Assembly (NCBI GenBank): GCA_023548195.1
Contig: JAJHZJ010000496.1
Span: forward strand, 8,736,644-8,800,643
Direction: 5' to 3'
Source: Bettongia penicillata ogilbyi
Lineage: Eukaryota; Chordata; Mammalia; Diprotodontia; Potoroidae
DNA: 64,000 nt
Part shown: in pieces, positions 11,291 through 21,701 of the stretch
Layout: the number at the start of each line of letters is the position of its first letter
Position numbering within the stretch: position 1 is the first letter of the stretch
Notes under the pieces: model-generated
What the model was told of the DNA's origin: nothing
What the model saw: the letters and a program-made list of their open reading frames with translations, nothing else
Database searches by the model: none
Made by a program: the position numbers and the translations under genes

Positions 11291-12613
11291 TTGGAGAGGT
11301 GTGCCTCATTGAAATGCTGAAAAAAAAATTCTGACAATATGCCACTAAAGCTGTCAATTTACAGAGGATATTTAGTTACAAGGATGAGATCTGCAAACCC
11401 AGAGTGACCCAACAAGGCAATATCATATTGGATAGTCCCTCGGCTTTTCTTTCCCCTCCAGAACTTCAGCTGTAGTCCTGGTTCCAATCCAGAATGATTC
11501 CTGTAATGTGACCCTGTGCCTGATATGAGTGGTTTGTTCTGTTATTTTTGGAGGGTGGAAAGTTAAGTGGTAGCCAAATGCTATTAAAAGCAACACTCTT
11601 CCATTCCCTGGTCACTAGTACAAGGGGAGAGTGAACCTGGAGGTGCTTAATATGACACAGAGAGAAACAAGATAAGACGGCCTTGACAGTTCTGTTCTGA
11701 TTGTCCTCTTTCCTATGGTATTGGTGTCTGCTCAGTGGAAGGCACTCTTGTTTATGAAGTTGGTCTGTCCCCCCCGCCCTCATTTTATTTATTTATTTTT
11801 AGTTTTCAACATTCATTTCCACAAGATTTTGAGTTTCAAACTTTCTCTCCATCTCTCTCCTCCCCCTACCCCAAAACACCATGCATTGTGATTACCCCTT
11901 CCCCCAATCTGCCCTCCCTTGTATTACATCCCTCCCTTCCCTTATCCCCATCTTCTCTCTTTTCTTGTAGGGCAAGATAGATTTCTATACCCCATTACCT
12001 GTATTTCTTATTTCCCATTTACATGCAAAAACAATTCTCAACATTCGTTCCTAAAACTTTGAGTTCCAACTTCTCTCCTTTCCTCCCTCAACATCCATCC
12101 CCATTGAGAAGGCAAGCAGTTCAATATAGGCTATATATGTGTAGTTTTGCTAAAGATTTCCATAATAATCTTGTTGTGAAAGACTAACTATGTTTCCCTT
12201 CATCCTATCCTGTCCCCCCCCCATTTATTCTATTATCTCTTTTGACCTTATCCCTCCCCAAAAGCATTTACTTCTAATTGTTCCCTCCTCTCATTTGCTC
12301 TCCCTTCTCTCATCCTCCCCACATTCTACTTATCCCCTTCTCCCCTACCTTCCTGTAGTGTAAGATAGAATTTTCATACCAAATTGAGTGTGCATGTTAT
12401 TCCCACTTTAAGCCAAATATGATGAGAGTAAGCTTCTCTTTTTCCCTCTTACCTCCCTCTTTCCCCCTCCATTGAAAAAGCTTTTTCTTGCCTTTTTTAT
12501 AATTGTCCCCATTCCATTTCTCTTTTTCTCCTCCCAGTATATTCCTCTCTCACTCCTTAATTTTATTTTTTTAGATATCATACCTTCCTATTCAAGTCAC
12601 TCTGTGCCCTCTG

Positions 12614-12617
<4 letters not shown>

Positions 12618-12676
<59 letters not shown>
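12618..12676. repeat. (CT)n(AT)n microsatellite
   Basis: A pure CT run passes into a pure AT run inside the 3' UTR of the minus-strand HAL1 copy. It sits at the same place as the AC-rich run (20774-20876) of the other HAL1 copy, so a mutable simple repeat may belong to the family's 3' UTR. Confidence 0.95.
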
Positions 12677-12759
12677 GTTTGTATTATCTATCCATGCAGG
12701 AATGTAAACAGTTCACCTTTGCTAAGTCCCTTATGATCTCTCTTTCCTGTTTACTTTTT

Positions 12760-13833
12760 CATGCTTCTCTTGATTCTTGTGTTTGAAAGTCAAATTTTCT
12801 ATTCAACTCTGGTCTTTTCATCAGAAATGCTTGAAAGTCCCCTATTTCATTGAATAATCATTTTTTTCCCCCATGAAGTATTATACTCAGTTTTACTGGG
12901 TAAGTGATTCCTTTGACTTCTGGAATATCATATTCCAAGGACTTTAATCACCTAATGTGGAAGCTGCCAGATCTTGTGTTATCCTGATTGTATTTCCACA
13001 ATACTCAAATTGTTTCTTTCTGGCTGCTTGCAATATTTTCTCCTTGGGAACTCTGGAATTTGGTTACAATATTCCTAGGAGTTTTTCTTTTTGGATCTCC
13101 TTCAGGAGGTGATCGGTAGGTTCTTTCAATATTTATTTTACCCTCTGGTTCTAGAATATCAGGGCAGTTTTCCTTGATAATTTCGTGAAAGATGATGTCT
13201 AGGCTCTTTTTTGATCATGGCTTTTAGGTAGCCCCATAATTTTTAAATTGTTTCTCCTGGATCTATTTTCCAGGTCAGTTGGTTTTCCAAGGAGATAATT
13301 CATATTGCCTCCAATTTTTCCTTCTTTTGATTTTGTTTTGTAATGTCTTGGTTTCTCGTAATGTCATTGGCTTCCATCTGCTCCACTCTAATTTTTAAAG
13401 AACTATTTACTTCAGTGAGCTTTTGATCCTCCTTTTCCATTTGGTTAATTCTACTTTTTAAAGCATTCTTCTCCTCGTTGTCTTTTTGGGCCTCTTTTGC
13501 CAATTGAGTTAGTCTATTTTTAAAGGTGCTATTTTCTTCAGCATATTTTTGGGTCTCCTGTAGCAAGCTGTTGACTCACTATTCATGATTTTCTTGCATT
13601 GCTCTCATTTCTCTTCCCAATTTTTCCTCCACCTCTCTTACTTAGTTTTCAAAATCCTTTTTGAGTTCTTCCATGGCCGGAGACCACTGCATGTTTATTT
13701 TGGAGGTTTTGGATGCAGAAGTCTTGATTTCCTCTGATTGTATGCATTATTCTTCCTCATCTGAAAGGATAGAAGAAAATACCTGCTCACCAAGAAAGTA
13801 ATCTTCTATTGTCTTATTCTTTTTGCAGAGCAT
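12760..13833 (-). pseudogene. L1 ORF1p-like pseudogene (HAL1 copy 2)
   Basis: The start is placed at 13833 because the sequence just upstream ('aagtaactggctgggaaa') matches the leader of the ORF1 at 19551. The best open segment, 13566-13300, encodes a heptad-rich coiled coil ('LKNRLTQLAKE'-type pattern, 'ALKSRINQMEKE', 'SSLKIRVEQMEAND'), the trimerisation region of L1 ORF1p. The C-terminal nucleic-acid-binding part is recognisable only with frame shifts. The stop at 12762-12760 lies a few codons beyond that of the other copy. Not translatable as one protein. Confidence 0.75.
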
Positions 13834-14179
13834 TTTCCCAGCCAGTTACTTGACTTTGGAGTTCTTTTTCAAGAGGAGAGGATATTCTGGGGACCTTAAG
13901 TTCTCAGTTCCTCCAAAGTAGCACAATCAAGGGAGAGGAGTTTACTCCTTTCCTGACCTGCACTCTGGTCTGGGCGCAACTACAAGCAGTCTTTTCTGCC
14001 CAGGATCTTCCGGTAGAATTTCCTCTCCAGAGCCTCTACCAGCTGCATCACGCCAGCCAGTGCTCCTCTTCACCCCAGGGGTACCACTCATGACTGAGAT
14101 CCAGATCAGCAATTTAATTCTCCCAGGGTCTTTCAGTCAGTACATGTGGTTCATCTGGAATCTACCATGTGCAAAATTG

Positions 14180-14350
14180 CTTTGGGAGGAAGGGAGAAAG
14201 AAAGAGAGGATGGGGGAGCTGGAGAAGCAGAGGCAAGAATGGAAAGAGAAGAAGGAAGGGAGGAGAGGAAGAAGGGGAAGGGGAGAAAAGAGGGAGGGAG
14301 TGAAAGGAAGAAGAGAAAGCAGAGACAGAGAGAGAGACAGTGTGTGTGTA
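14180..14350. repeat. Polypurine (GGAA/GAGA) tract
   Basis: About 170 bp of almost unbroken purines on the plus strand, ending in a GAGACAG/TGTG run. It can read open in several frames on both strands, giving false Glu/Arg/Lys-rich and Leu/Ser-rich frames. Confidence 0.9.
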
Positions 14351-15040
14351 GACCAAGGCAGAAAAAAGGTCCATTGCTCAAGATTCCTTTCTAGACACCA
14401 AGGTGAAGCCCCAAGACTAATGTATGGACACACTCAACTAGCCATTAGTTAGTGGGACTAATTATATATGCACATTTTTTTGCATTCCTCCAGTGCCTAG
14501 TAACGGCAGTCACAACCCTATTTAAAATAATAGAGTGAGATTGGTAACATTACTGATTTCACAGGAAATATGAAGAATTCCATTCACAAAGCTTAGGTAA
14601 TTGACACCAACAGCATTTTTCCTGTAATGTATGCACTATGATTGATTTCATTCCCCAGCTAGACCTCTGAGAATCTCTGAAGCATATTCAGTCATCAGAT
14701 TACCATGCAGTGGAATTAAGTGAACATTACGCTGCTATCCCTTTCTGAGCTTGTGAAGGAGAGTTTCTAAGTGGCTCAGAGCTGGTGAACAAGTTTGAAA
14801 TTATAGTAGTAGTATAAAACAAAAGGTGTCCAGGACTTGAGCATCAGTCCTGAAATGCCCCTTTGCAATAAATTCACAGGAAGATGTTCCTGCTGATAAA
14901 AAAGGACACAATTAAGGACTAGCATTTATTTATGACTTTCTGAGTCTTGTTAGAAACTGCTAAGTGATGACATATTCTGATTGCTTAAAAAAAAGCAAGC
15001 ACGGCACCCACGCCTTTAACTGCTACCACCCATGCTCCAC
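14350..15040. other. No recognised feature
   Basis: AT-rich sequence without a recognisable gene or repeat. Short TAATAATA steps near 15055-15080 belong to the neighbouring SINE tail. Confidence 0.45.
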
Positions 15041-15044
15041 TTCC

Positions 15045-15345
15045 CAACTACAAGCTAATAATAGCAATGATAATAATTAATAGTGATCATAGTAATCGCA
15101 GTAGACATTTAGAGATAGTCTTTCAATTTGCAAAGCACTTTCTGGACATGACTTCACCAGAACCTTTTAATAGCCTAGTGAGCAGACGGTGTCAGGTATT
15201 ATCATCCCCATCTTAAAGATGTGGAAAATAAAGCTAAGATGTAGATGCCCAGGGTCAAATGATTGTCAAATGTCAGAAGCAGTATTGGAACTCAAGTCTT
15301 CCTAAATCTGAGTCAGCATAGCATCTACCCTTTAGATACTATATA
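15045..15345 (-). mobile_element. MIR/Ther-1 SINE, reversed
   Basis: The reversed tail 'atttgcaaagcactttctgg', the core 'tatcatccccatcttaaaga' and the head-side 'ggaactcaagtcttcctaaa' are all present in order. Nearly full length. Confidence 0.75.
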
Positions 15346-15670
15346 TCTATATCTATCTCTATATATATTTAATAAATGAGAGGGCTTGCTAATATTATAA
15401 GTACCTCTACAAAATTATTAGTATTGCCTTCTATACAAATCATTTCCTGATCCCCTGCCACTGCTAGAGTTTTCTCCACCAAAATTATCCTGTGTTTACT
15501 TTGTATATTTTTGTATATACACACACATAGGTACAAATATGTACATAAACATTTTGTATATTTTGTATATATAAAATATATACATATATACATACATATA
15601 TTATATATACATATATATATAAAATATATATATTTGTGTATGTATATATATGTGCTTATACTTATACACA
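15340..15670. repeat. TATA/ATACAT-rich microsatellite region
   Basis: Interrupted runs of TATATC, ATACACAC and TATATACAT steps lie at 15340-15372 and 15515-15668. The Tyr/Ile-rich frames on both strands come from the repeat. Confidence 0.85.
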
Positions 15671-15674
15671 TTAT

Positions 15675-15765
15675 TTCCTACCTTTCAATGTCACTTCTTT
15701 GAGGGCAGATTCTATTTCATTTTCATCTCTATAATGCCAGGCACACAATAAATAATTTTTTTTTT
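15675..15765 (+). mobile_element. L2/MIR 3' tail
   Basis: 'ctttgagggcagattctatt' and 'aatgccaggcacacaataaa' mark the shared L2/MIR tail. Confidence 0.55.
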
Positions 15766-15814
15766 TTTTGGTATGTACCAATGTTTGTAGCATTTAATGG
15801 CAAACACTTGCATT

Positions 15815-16035
15815 TAGATCAGAGGTGCTAAACCTGGCATCCACAGATTCTCATGGGGTCTGTGGATAGATTTCAGAGAGTTCATGAATCTTTATTTCCA
15901 TGTAGTTATTTTCCTGTAATCCTTTGGATTTGATTTTATGCATTTAAAAACATTATTCAGAGAAGGGGCTCCATATAGGCCTCACCAGACTGTCAGAGAG
16001 TCCATGGCATAAAAAAGTTTAAGAATTCCTGGCTG
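15815..16035. mobile_element. hAT-like inverted-repeat DNA element (MITE), copy 2
   Basis: The left end 'aggtgctaaacctggcatcc' and the right end 'aaaagtttaagaattcctgg' form an imperfect terminal inverted repeat. The internal 'gagaaggggctccatatagg' block matches the copy at 2608-2990. Confidence 0.55.
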
Positions 16036-16249
16036 GATTAGGTAAATGAGGTAGATCCATTTATATGCGTGGAAGAGGTCAAAGTTTCACTGTTCCCTCT
16101 GCTATTGATATCCTGATTCATGTTTAGGGACAGGCTCTCCCAGAGACTGGGGCTCTGAGTTATACCTGGTACAGTCTCCACCTCAGGGAGGGCCAGAAGT
16201 TGTAGATGGGTCAGTTGAAGTTGGTTGCCAGGAATCAAGGGATCATAGA

Positions 16250-16350
16250 TTTGGACTCCATTAGACTGTGAGCAGGGGCTGTCTTTTGCTTTCTTTATAC
16301 CCCTAGCATTTAGCAAAATGCCTACCGCACTTAATGAAAGTTTACTGACT
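16250..16350 (+). mobile_element. L2 3' tail
   Basis: 'attagactgtgagcaggggc', 'gtcttttgctttctttatac' and 'agtttactgactgact' reproduce the L2 3' terminus. Confidence 0.65.
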
Positions 16351-16664
16351 GACTTGGAAAGCAATCTATAGGTGTCAAATTTGTGGAGGGGACAAGACTA
16401 CATTAAAGGGAGTCAGAAAATGTTAGAAAAATAATTAAAAATCACACAGAACGTATTAATCTGTGGTTTTCTAGGTCAATATATGGGCTACATAGACCTC
16501 TTTTGCTGCAATTTGACACTACAGACCTAGTCCCGAGGAAGTGTTCAAATCTGGACAGGAAACTGAGGACGATAAAATCCAAAAGCTCAGTAAGGCCCTC
16601 AGTTTCCTTGTGGATGTAGGTATTTTAATTCCTGTATTGAGGCTTCCTCTACAGCTTAAATACA

Positions 16665-17085
16665 GCTTTCATATGTATATATGTATGCATGTATGTACAT
16701 TCCTACCATTTATGTATGTTGGTGTATATGTGTATGTGCATGTGTATATATGTCTGTACACACATACACACATACATGCATACAGTGAGGTGGTGCCTTG
16801 GATAGAGCACTGGGCCTGCAGTCAGGAAGACTCATCTTCTGGAGTTCAAATCCCCCCTGAGACATACTAGCTGTGTGACCTTGGACAAATCACTTAAACA
16901 TGTTTGCCTCACTTTCTCATCTATAAAATGGGCTAGCAAAGGAAATGCCAAGAAAACCCCAAATGAGGTCATGGAGAGTGGGGCATGACTGAAATGACTG
17001 AACAGCACATATACATACACACACATAGATACACAAGAATATATATACATATACATATATATACATGCATGTGTGTATTATGAGA
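16665..17085. repeat. TATG/ACATACA microsatellite interrupted by a SINE
   Basis: A TATG/TGTA tract at 16670-16785 and an ACATACA tract at 17008-17085 flank one MAR1-type SINE. This is the same arrangement as around the SINE at 2045-2285. Confidence 0.8.
16785..17012 (+). mobile_element. MAR1-type SINE with RTE-like tail
   Basis: The tRNA-like head ('gaggtggtgccttggataga'), the 'gagttcaaatcccccctgag' B-box-like region and the tail ('aatgccaagaaaaccccaaa' to 'gactgaacagcaca') are all visible. It is nearly complete and moderately diverged. Confidence 0.8.
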
Positions 17086-17235
17086 TATGAATGAAATTCA
17101 ATCTTCTATGAAAATGACAGCTGTGAGAAACTGAGAGAAACATGGGTAGACAAGAATGACCTGGTTCAGAGAGAAGTAAGTCAAACCAGGAGAATAAGAT
17201 ACCCAGTAATAACTCTAATGTAAATGAAAGCCATG
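17085..17235 (+). mobile_element. Possible L1 3' fragment
   Basis: 'gagagaagtaagtcaaacca' followed by 'ggagaataagat' resembles the marsupial L1 3' region around 'agtgagcagaaccaggagaa'. Strongly diverged. Confidence 0.35.
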
Positions 17236-18720
17236 CTAAAAGGCAGTTGATGTCAGGTTAATTTAAGCTTGGTTTAAAAGAACAGGCTAAAAGATGGAGC
17301 CCAGTTTCCTCCTTTCAGTAAAGGTGGAGGTTTATAGGGAAAGAATGTAGCATATGCTGCCAGACATGGTAATTTTATTCTGTTCTGCATAAACATTTTG
17401 CTTTGTTCTAAAGGAGAGTTTACTGGGGTGAGGTAATGCATCAGAAAATGATATTGATTTTTAAAAAAATTTCAAATAACCGAAGGCATCAGTAAAACGT
17501 TTTAACATATTAGTTACAGCTAAATGGTAAGCTGTTGCCAGTAGCAGTTTTGCTTTTTAAGAAAATAACCTTCTCTAAGCAGCAGACTATATAGAACATA
17601 CTCAAAGGGTTCGAGAGTTTTCTAGATGGAACCCACAAGCCAGTGCTCTAGGTCTTGGGCTTGTACAGACAAGGTTCAGTTTTGGAGACAGCCCTTAAAT
17701 GTCATATTTCTTTTACTCATTTTGTCTCCACCCAGAGTTACCTCTGAGAAATCTTTAATATACCTCAAATATATCTCTTTTCTAGACCTTCACAGATAAA
17801 AGTCCTAATTCTGGTCTCTGTATAAGCATTCAAAGTATAATGAATACTTGGTATAGGAAAGTCTATAATCCCCCACAAAATACAGAAAACTCATTAAAAA
17901 AAATCACAATTCTACTGCCTTTCCAGGGAGTCCCTTCTTTTATTTCCAGATCCTTATCTAAACTTTCAGGCTCATGGAACTATCCTGAAGTTTCAACTCC
18001 ATTTTATTTAAAGTTTGGAGTTTAGGATAATTTTTTCTTAAATATTTTGGTGGATGGTATTAAGTTTATGTTTCAGAGATTATTTTTCATTTTTTTTTTG
18101 GTGTGTATATTGCCTCCATCAATGTAAATTTCAATCTCTGTTTAATTTAGTAGAGGATATTTAAGAATTGTTGTGGCTGAGAAATTCATTACCTGCTCAT
18201 CTGGAGATAAATATCTTCAGTCTGAGCCAGGCTGGTCCTGAGACCATGGAGAGTCCATTACTGGGCTTGACCTCAAGCATTCCCTGCTTGAAAGTACCAG
18301 ATACAGGGTCGTGCTTTACTGCAAGACCTTTTGTGCACCCAGGGTCACCTTCATAGCACAAACACACATCCCCTTGGGTTGGACTGTAAGAGAGCTTCAA
18401 GGTTATATATATGTATTAAATTGAAAAAAAAGTTTTTGCTAGAAATATTTACTCCTGGGAGGGACTTTAAGGTTACTCCATGCAAGAGTCTCTTTGGCAA
18501 TGTTCCTGATATGGTTACTATATGGTATTAAATGCCACCATCATGGGGCAACAAACTTTCTTCCTTAGGAATCTTATCACTTTACAACAAATGATTGAAG
18601 CGCTGGAATTGTTCCCAGATCTAAGCTTGTTGTTGAAAGGTAGGGCTAGAAGTGACGTTACTATACTCTGCAGTATAAAAATCTCTTAAGGTTTCCAAGC
18701 ATTTTCCTGAATATTCTAGG
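17235..18720. other. No recognised gene
   Basis: AT-rich, apparently unique sequence. Opposing 60-70 codon frames near 18170-18400 have no recognisable protein features. Confidence 0.45.
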
Positions 18721-18721
18721 T

Positions 18722-18867
18722 TTTCTGCCAAAATAATCTTCCTAAAGCACAAATCTTACCACATTACTCTTCTGCTTAAATTTCCTCAATGGTTCCTGAT
18801 GGCCTTCAAAGAAAAAAGATACACTCTTCAGATGGGCATTTAACACCTTCTTTACAATGGAAGAATT
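18722..18867 (+). mobile_element. L2 LINE fragment, outermost layer of a nest
   Basis: 'aataatcttcctaaagcaca', 'ccacattactcttctgctta' and 'tcagatgggcatttaacacc' follow the L2 3' region in order. It stops abruptly where L1-type sequence begins. Confidence 0.65.
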
Positions 18868-18881
18868 AAGAATTGCTCATG
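18868..18881 (+). repeat. Target-site duplication, left copy
   Basis: AAGAATTGCTCATG lies directly before the element start and follows TT, giving a TT/AA junction of the kind cut by L1 endonuclease. The right copy (about 21699-21712) is identical in its last 11 bases and differs by one base where it merges with the A tail. Confidence 0.85.
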
Positions 18882-19550
18882 AGGGGTGGAGCCAAGATGG
18901 CGGAGTAGAAAGACTCATGTATGCTAGCTCCGAACCCACAGCCCATATATTTCCTGCAAGAAGAACTCCCCACGAATTCTGGAGCACTGCAAGGTGCGCA
19001 GAAACACAGTGGAAAAGATTTCTGTTCCAGAGAGCCCTGGAGAGCCATCCCCAGGGGTCCGTCATGCCCTGGAAAGCGGAGCCCACCCCTGAGCTGCCCT
19101 GGCCATGGCCCCAGAGGAGCAGATCCGAGCAGGCTTCAGGGATGGAACCTCCGGCAGTCGGGAAAGTCCCTCCACCCACAGACGCTACAGGTCAGTGAGA
19201 GAAACGTCTAGGCTGGCTGAGAGGGGAGTGGGGTGTCTCCGTGACTCAGGCCCCCTCAGGAGGAAGCAGCAGAGGGAGCAGCAGAGGCAGTGGCAGAGGC
19301 AGTGGCGGCGGTCGGCACTCCCCGAGCAGGCAGGAGCTCCATTACTGAAGGTCTCTGCATAAACCACCTGAGGGAACTGAGCCTGGGAGATGGCCCTGCC
19401 CCCACCTGAGCACCAGAACTTAAGCTCACATTGAATAGCAGCCATGCCTGCCCAGGAAAGCCCATTTGAATCTCAGACCCCAAGCACTAGCTGGGCGGAT
19501 CTAGGCAGGGGTGGACAGGAATCTCAGAAGTCAAGTAACTGGCTGGGAAA
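18882..19550 (+). promoter_or_regulatory. L1-type 5' UTR/internal promoter of the HAL1-like element
   Basis: This 670 bp leader is clearly more GC- and CpG-rich than the flanks. It begins with the motif CCAAGATGGCGG (18892-18903), matching the YY1 site that sets the start point in other mammalian L1 5' UTRs. It holds a CAG/CGG-like purine block (19260-19315). Overlapping open frames on both strands here reflect base composition. The promoter role is inferred. Confidence 0.6.
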
Positions 19551-20651
19551 ATGCCCAGAAAAGGGAAGAAAAATAAGACCATAGAAAGCTACTTTCTTGG
19601 GGGACAGATGTTCCTGCCTTTCATTTCTGATGATGAGGAACAATTCTTACCATCAGGGAAAGACATGGAGGTCGGGGTCTCTGTATCCCAGACATCCCAG
19701 GTGGATGTCCGGTGGGCTCAGGCCATGGAGGAGCTCAAAAAGAATGTTGAAAATCAAGTTAGACAGGTGGAGGAAAAACTGGGAAAAGAAATGAGAGAGA
19801 TGCAAGAAAAGCATGAAAAACGGGTCAATACCTTGGTAAAGGAGACCCCAAAAAATGCTGAAGAAAATAACACCTTGAAAAATAGGCTCACTCAATTGGC
19901 AAAAGAGGTTCAAAAAGCCAATGAGGAGAAGAATGCTTTCAAAAGCAGAATTAGCCAAATGGAAAAAGAGGCTCAAAAGCTCACTGAAGTAAATAGTTCT
20001 CTCTAAATTAGAATGGAACAGATGGAGTCTAATGACTTTCTGAGAAACCAAGAAATCACAAAAAAACCCCAAAAGAATGAAAAAATGGAAGAGAATGTGA
20101 AATATCTCATGGGAAAAACAACTGACCTGGAAAATAGATCCAGGAGAGATAATTTAAAAATTATGGGACTACCTGAAAGTCATGATCCAAAAAAGAGCCT
20201 AGACATCATCTTCCATGAAATTATCGAGGAAAACTGCCCTGACATTCTACAACCAGAGGGCAAAATAAGTATTGAAAGAATTCACTGATCACCGCCTGAA
20301 AGAGATCCAAAAAGAGAAACTCCTAGGAACATTGTGGCCAAATTCCAGAATTCCCAGGTCAAAGAGAAAATCTTGCAAGCAGCTAGAAAGAAACAATTCC
20401 AGTATTGTGGAAATACAATCAGGATAACTCAAGATCTAGCAGCTTCTACATTAAGGGATCGAAGGGTGTGGAATAGGATATTCCAGAAGTCAAAGGAAGT
20501 AGGACTGAAACCAAGAATCACCTACCCAGCAAAACTGAGCATAATACTTCAGGGGAAAATATGGTCTTTCAATGAAACAGAGGACTTTCAAGCATTCTTG
20601 ATGAAAAGACCAGAGCTGAAAAGAAAATTTGACTTTCAAACACAAGAATGA
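19551..20651 (+). pseudogene. L1 ORF1p-like protein, one frame with two stop codons
   Basis: The product family is the L1 ORF1 RNA-binding chaperone. The start follows an A-rich leader, and the frame runs 366 codons without frame shift. An N-terminal tail (1-54) precedes a long heptad-repeat coiled coil (about 55-180), an RRM-like part from about 200 ('RRDNLKIMGLPES'), and a C-terminal domain (about 262-366; 'KEKILQAARKKQFQY', 'ITYPAKLS'). Two in-frame stops interrupt it: TAA at 20004 (codon 152) and TGA at 20286 (codon 246), the latter at a likely decayed CpG. Length is close to normal L1 ORF1p (about 340-370). As it stands it cannot make the full protein. Confidence 0.85.
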
Positions 20652-20773
20652 GAAGCATGAAAAAGTAAACAGTAAAGAGAAGTCATAAGGGACTTACCAA
20701 AGTGAGCTGTTTACATTCCTACATGGAAAGACAATATTTGTAACTCTTAAAACTTTTCAGTATCTGGGTAGTT

Positions 20774-20876
20774 GGTGGGGCCACACACACACATACACAC
20801 ACACGCACACACAAACATGTACACGCATGCACACGCACACATATACACACATGCATGCACACACAGAGACAGAGAG
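20774..20876. repeat. (AC)n-rich microsatellite in the HAL1 3' UTR
   Basis: An interrupted AC/GCAC/ATGC run lies just downstream of ORF1. The older HAL1 copy has a CT/AT run at the equivalent place. Confidence 0.9.
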
Positions 20877-21129
20877 CACAGAGTGAACTGAATAGGATGG
20901 GACCATATCTTAAAAGAAATTAAGGTAAATGGTGAGAGAGAAATGTAGTGGGAGGAGAGAGGGTGAAATGGAATGGGGTAAATTATATGTCATTCAAGAG
21001 GCAAGCAGGAGACTTTTTAGTGGAGGGAAAAAGAGGAGAGCTGAGAAAAAACCATGAAGTTTACCCTCATCACATTCGACTAGAGGAAGGAATAAAATGC
21101 ACACTCATTTTGGTATGAAAACCTATCTT

Positions 21130-21640
21130 ACAATACAGGAAAGTGGGGGAGAAGGAGATAAGCAGGGTGGGGGGGGATGATGGAAGGGAGGGCAATGAGA
21201 GAAGGGAGCAATTTGAAGTCAACACTTGGGGAGGGACAGGATCAAAAGACAGAATAGAAACAATGGGGGGCAGGATAGGATGGAGGGAAATACAGTTAGT
21301 CTTACACAACACGACTATTATGGAAGTCATTTGCAAAACTACACAGATATGGCCTATATTGAATTGCCTGCCTTCCCAAAGGGAATGGGTGGGGAGGGAG
21401 GGATGGGGAGAATTTGGAACTCAAAGTTTTAGGAACAACTGTTTAGTATTGTTGTTGCTGCTAGGAAATAAGAAATACAGGTAATGGGGAATAGAAAGTC
21501 ATCTGTCCCTACAGGACAAAAGAGAAGATGGGGACAAGAGAAGGGAGGGATGATAGAAGAGAGGGCAGATTGGTGATAGGGGAAATTAGAATGCTTGGTG
21601 TATTGGGGTGGGGGGAGGGGATAAAAGGGGAGAAAATTTG
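21130..21640 (+). other. G-rich, purine-biased HAL1 3' UTR
   Basis: It contains several G runs (for example 21168-21178, 21385-21405 and 21605-21620) in a strongly purine-biased strand. L1 3' UTRs are known for such G-quadruplex-capable tracts; the structure here is inferred only. The same tracts appear reversed at 11830-12120 in the other copy. Confidence 0.6.
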
Positions 21641-21701
21641 AAACCCAAAATTTTGTGAAAATGAATGTAAAAAGTTAAATAAATAAATTTTTATTAAAAA
21701 A

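Larger units (their letters stand above)
11783..14130 (-). mobile_element. HAL1-like half-L1 element (5'-truncated)
   Basis: Read on the minus strand, this has an L1-type 5' UTR remnant (about 14130-13834), an L1 ORF1 relic (13833-12760), and then a purine-rich 3' UTR ending in an A-rich AAATAAATAAAT tail at 11783. No ORF2 sequence lies between ORF1 and the 3' UTR. The same ORF1-to-3' UTR join, including 'gaagcatgaaaaagtaaaca' just after ORF1, occurs in the element at 18882-21701. Both therefore descend from an element that had already lost ORF2. The copy is older than the 19 kb one, with frame breaks in ORF1. No target duplication was recognised. Confidence 0.8.
18882..21701 (+). mobile_element. 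Full-length HAL1-like half-L1 retrotransposon
   Basis: The 2.8 kb element starts 'aggggtggagccaagatggc', an L1-type 5' end with a YY1-like AAGATGGCGG core. A GC-rich 5' UTR (to 19550) follows, then a single L1 ORF1 (19551-20651), a purine-rich 3' UTR of about 1 kb (20652 onward) and an A-rich end. No ORF2 is present. A 14 bp target duplication flanks it. Being full length, with only two nonsense changes and no frame shift in ORF1, it is fairly young. Movement would have needed L1 machinery supplied by other elements. It inserted into an older L1. Confidence 0.88.

Noticed and set aside
14060..14452. 130-codon Glu/Lys/Arg-rich plus-strand frame and several Leu/Ser-rich opposite frames
   Set aside because: Made by the polypurine tract next to the HAL1 5' end.
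18857..19483. Several overlapping 75-113-codon frames on both strands
   Set aside because: They lie in the GC-rich 5' UTR of the HAL1-like element; open frames follow from base composition.
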